A stretch of 64,000 nt of DNA from Elusimicrobia bacterium RIFCSPLOWO2_02_FULL_39_32 (GTDB lineage Bacteria > Elusimicrobiota > Elusimicrobia > 2-02-FULL-39-32): assembly GCA_001800135.1 (NCBI GenBank), contig MGUU01000018.1, positions 4,528 to 68,527 of the forward strand. The letters are read 5' to 3'. Shown piece after piece: positions 62,575-64,000 of this stretch (positions are counted from its first letter, which is position 1; every line of letters begins with the position of its first letter). Below the pieces are notes generated by a model. That model had not been told where the DNA came from, searched no databases, and worked only from the letters and a program-made list of their open reading frames with translations. The position numbers and the translations under genes are program-made.

Positions 62575-63084
62575 TTACCACAAATGAGATTTTTTGCGTT
62601 TTCTAATTTCAGCAAAAATTTTCCATCGTTTAAGAATTGGTAAATGGTCAATATAAAATTTTCCATTTAAATGATCAGTCTCATGCTGCAAGGCTCTTGC
62701 CAGGAGACCTTCTCCCGTGTAAGTCATGGGCAACCCTTTTTCATTTAAAGCAGTTACTTTTGCAAAGCCATGCCGCTTTATTTTAGAAAGAAATCCTGGA
62801 ATGGATAGACATCCCTCTTCTTCAAATAGATGTCCTTTTAATTCAACAACTTTAGGGTTGATCAGAACTAGCGGCATTCTTTTTCCTTGGGGTTGTATGT
62901 CAATCACAGCGACTGAAAGCCCTACTCCGATCTGGTTTGCCGCCAGTCCAATCCCAGGCGCATCGTACATGGTTTCAAACATATCCCGAATCAATTTCCT
63001 GATTTCATTGCCGATCACATTTACAGGAGAGCATTTTTTTCTTAACACAGGATCTCCGTACTTTACAATTTTTCTAATCGCCAT
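62575..63084 (-). CDS. def: Peptide deformylase
   Basis: 169 residues. Removes the formyl group from new proteins. All three motifs are present: GIGLAANQIG (44-53), EGCLSIP (90-96) and the metal site HETDH (134-138). Followed by fmt. The basic tail (RKRKKSHLW) is family-typical. Confidence 0.96.
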   Translation of the reverse strand: MAIRKIVKYGDPVLRKKCSPVNVIGNEIRKLIRDMFETMYDAPGIGLAANQIGVGLSVAVIDIQPQGKRMPLVLINPKVVELKGHLFEEEGCLSIPGFLSKIKRHGFAKVTALNEKGLPMTYTGEGLLARALQHETDHLNGKFYIDHLPILKRWKIFAEIRKRKKSHLW

Positions 63085-63087
63085 AGA

Positions 63088-63549
63088 TTACTCCTTTACA
63101 ACTCTAGTTTGACGGATCGCTTCATAAATTGCAATTCCCACAGCTGTGGAAAGGTTCAGCGATCGAATAGGCCCTTTCATTGGGATTTTATAAAAACTGT
63201 TTTTATATTTTTCAATAATGCTTTGGGGAAAACCTTTTGTTTCAGAGCCAAAAATTAAATAGGAATGCGGCGCAAACCTTGCTTCCCAAAACATTTTTGA
63301 ACCATCTTTTTCAAAAAAGTAATATTCTTTATTTTCTGGAATATTCCTTTCAAACTCATCCCAATCAGAATAGGTTTTTAAATTTAAGTCCTGCCAATAA
63401 TCTAACCCGGCTCTTTTTAGATATTTATCTTTTAAAGAAAAGCCTAAACGCCCAACCAAATGCAGGGCGCTTTTGGTGCCAACGCAAGTGCGTCCAATGT
63501 TGCCGGTATTCCAAGGAATATCTGGTTCAACTAAAACAATATTCATCAT
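63088..63549 (-). CDS. trmL: tRNA (cytidine(34)-2'-O)-methyltransferase
   Basis: 153 residues. SPOUT methylase for the wobble base of tRNA-Leu: VLVEPDIPWNTGNIGRTCVG, FGSETKGFP and IRSLNLSTAVGIAIYEAIRQ. The frame starts with ATG-ATG; GAGGA sits so close that the second ATG (63546) may be the real start. It ends three bases before def. Confidence 0.93.
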   Translation of the reverse strand: MMNIVLVEPDIPWNTGNIGRTCVGTKSALHLVGRLGFSLKDKYLKRAGLDYWQDLNLKTYSDWDEFERNIPENKEYYFFEKDGSKMFWEARFAPHSYLIFGSETKGFPQSIIEKYKNSFYKIPMKGPIRSLNLSTAVGIAIYEAIRQTRVVKE

Positions 63550-63665
63550 TCCTCGTTTCTTTTATAGATAGACACGGGGCACTCTCCTCGTGACTCTACC
63601 CTTTTAGATTCTCCTTGGATACTGCACCCCTTCTCTCATGCGGGAGCATCATTTAACCTCAAAAT

Positions 63666-64000
63666 TTATTCCAGTACTTCAATTTTAGGCGGAGCTTCTG
63701 GGTTCCCCTGTTGTAAAGAATCTAATTTTAACTCTAGCCTATTCACTTTTTTTTCCGCGTCTTCAAAACTTTTTTTCGCGTGATTTAAGTGAGTCCCCAC
63801 CAGCTTAAAATCTTCTAAAAATTTTTGTAAATCTCTGGTCAAGCGGCCTAATTCTCCTAAAATTTCTTTTGTTTTTTCCTCAATTTTTAATCCTCGAAAC
63901 CCAAGGGAGAGCGTCACCAGATAGGGGTAAAGTGAATTAGGAGAAACAGGGAAAACATGTTTTTGCGTGGCATACGAATAAAGGTCAAAGGTTTCATTGG
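63666..64000 (-). CDS. rmuC: RmuC-family protein, N-terminus cut by window edge
   Basis: The open frame continues through the right edge; the last 111 residues are seen. NETFDLYSYATQKHVFPVSP, then LYPYLVTLSLGFRGLKIE, is the conserved end of the RmuC nuclease-like domain, followed by a coiled coil (about 60 residues) and a short Pro-rich tail. RmuC limits DNA inversions at short repeats in E. coli. The start lies beyond the window. Confidence 0.85.
   Translation of the reverse strand, partial: NETFDLYSYATQKHVFPVSPNSLYPYLVTLSLGFRGLKIEEKTKEILGELGRLTRDLQKFLEDFKLVGTHLNHAKKSFEDAEKKVNRLELKLDSLQQGNPEAPPKIEVLE

Noticed and set aside
63550-63665. Gap between rmuC and trmL checked for a small RNA or terminator
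   Set aside because: Only weak, short complementary segments and no T-run; nothing that can be supported.

Overview
This is an AT-rich window from a Gram-negative (diderm) bacterium. It carries outer-membrane beta-barrel proteins, a tripartite RND efflux system, two type IV pilus retraction ATPases and a Wzy/WaaL-type ligase, and it has menaquinone genes of the futalosine route (mqnD-like and mqnC). Signal peptides are common and several genes have clear GGAGG-type ribosome sites. The mixture of a UPF0164/PorV-like protein, BBP2-type porins and futalosine menaquinone synthesis suits uncultivated diderm lineages (PVC/Omnitrophota-like, Elusimicrobiota-like or delta-proteobacterial), but the sequence alone does not fix the phylum.

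Layout. 1-2411: two secreted or periplasmic proline-rich repeat proteins (minus strand), the first cut by the left edge, sharing a 46-base identical tail segment. 2531-3185: an MNT/HEPN toxin-antitoxin pair whose HEPN gene has no normal start codon, followed by a palindromic intergenic repeat (3209-3290). 3422-8036: a tandem pair of porins, a secreted FlgD-Ig-like protein and a UPF0164 outer-membrane protein. 8103-8808: a second MNT/HEPN pair. 8838-16998 (minus): a heavy-metal efflux region (CusCBA type) with a CnrX/Spy-like periplasmic sensor, an anti-sigma-like membrane protein and a small coiled-coil periplasmic protein; the last two share an upstream bipartite motif. 17331-18731: MgtE magnesium transporter. 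18826-19351: BrnT/BrnA.

19362-36417 (plus) is a long run of core genes: argD-proA-nadD-yqeK-lytR-like, glmS-tilS-ftsH-folP-glmM-pdxJ, pilT-pilT2-rsfS, argS. 36451-37381 holds tRNA-Ala(GGC), a hepT/mntA pair and a degenerate 5' half of the same tRNA, so the toxin-antitoxin pair sits between an intact and a broken copy of one tRNA gene. 37431-51918 (plus): aspS, leuB-like, thpR, ruvX, mltG, an unrecognised gene plus a DUF6036-like nucleotidyltransferase, an O-antigen ligase, an orphan histidine kinase, pcrA/uvrD, gatC-gatA and a FIST protein. 51920-64000 (mostly minus): a PEBP protein, tRNA-CAU, a GT39-type glycosyltransferase, mqnD-like (plus), mqnC, aroB-aroK, amiC-type amidase-rlmN, htpX-fmt-def-trmL, and the end of rmuC.

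The accessory layer is the interesting part. Five two-gene toxin-antitoxin or nucleotidyltransferase modules lie among housekeeping genes. In all five the first gene lacks a visible Shine-Dalgarno site and has a -10-like box 3-6 nt before its start codon, which predicts leaderless mRNAs. No CRISPR array, insertion sequence, prophage or rRNA gene is visible.
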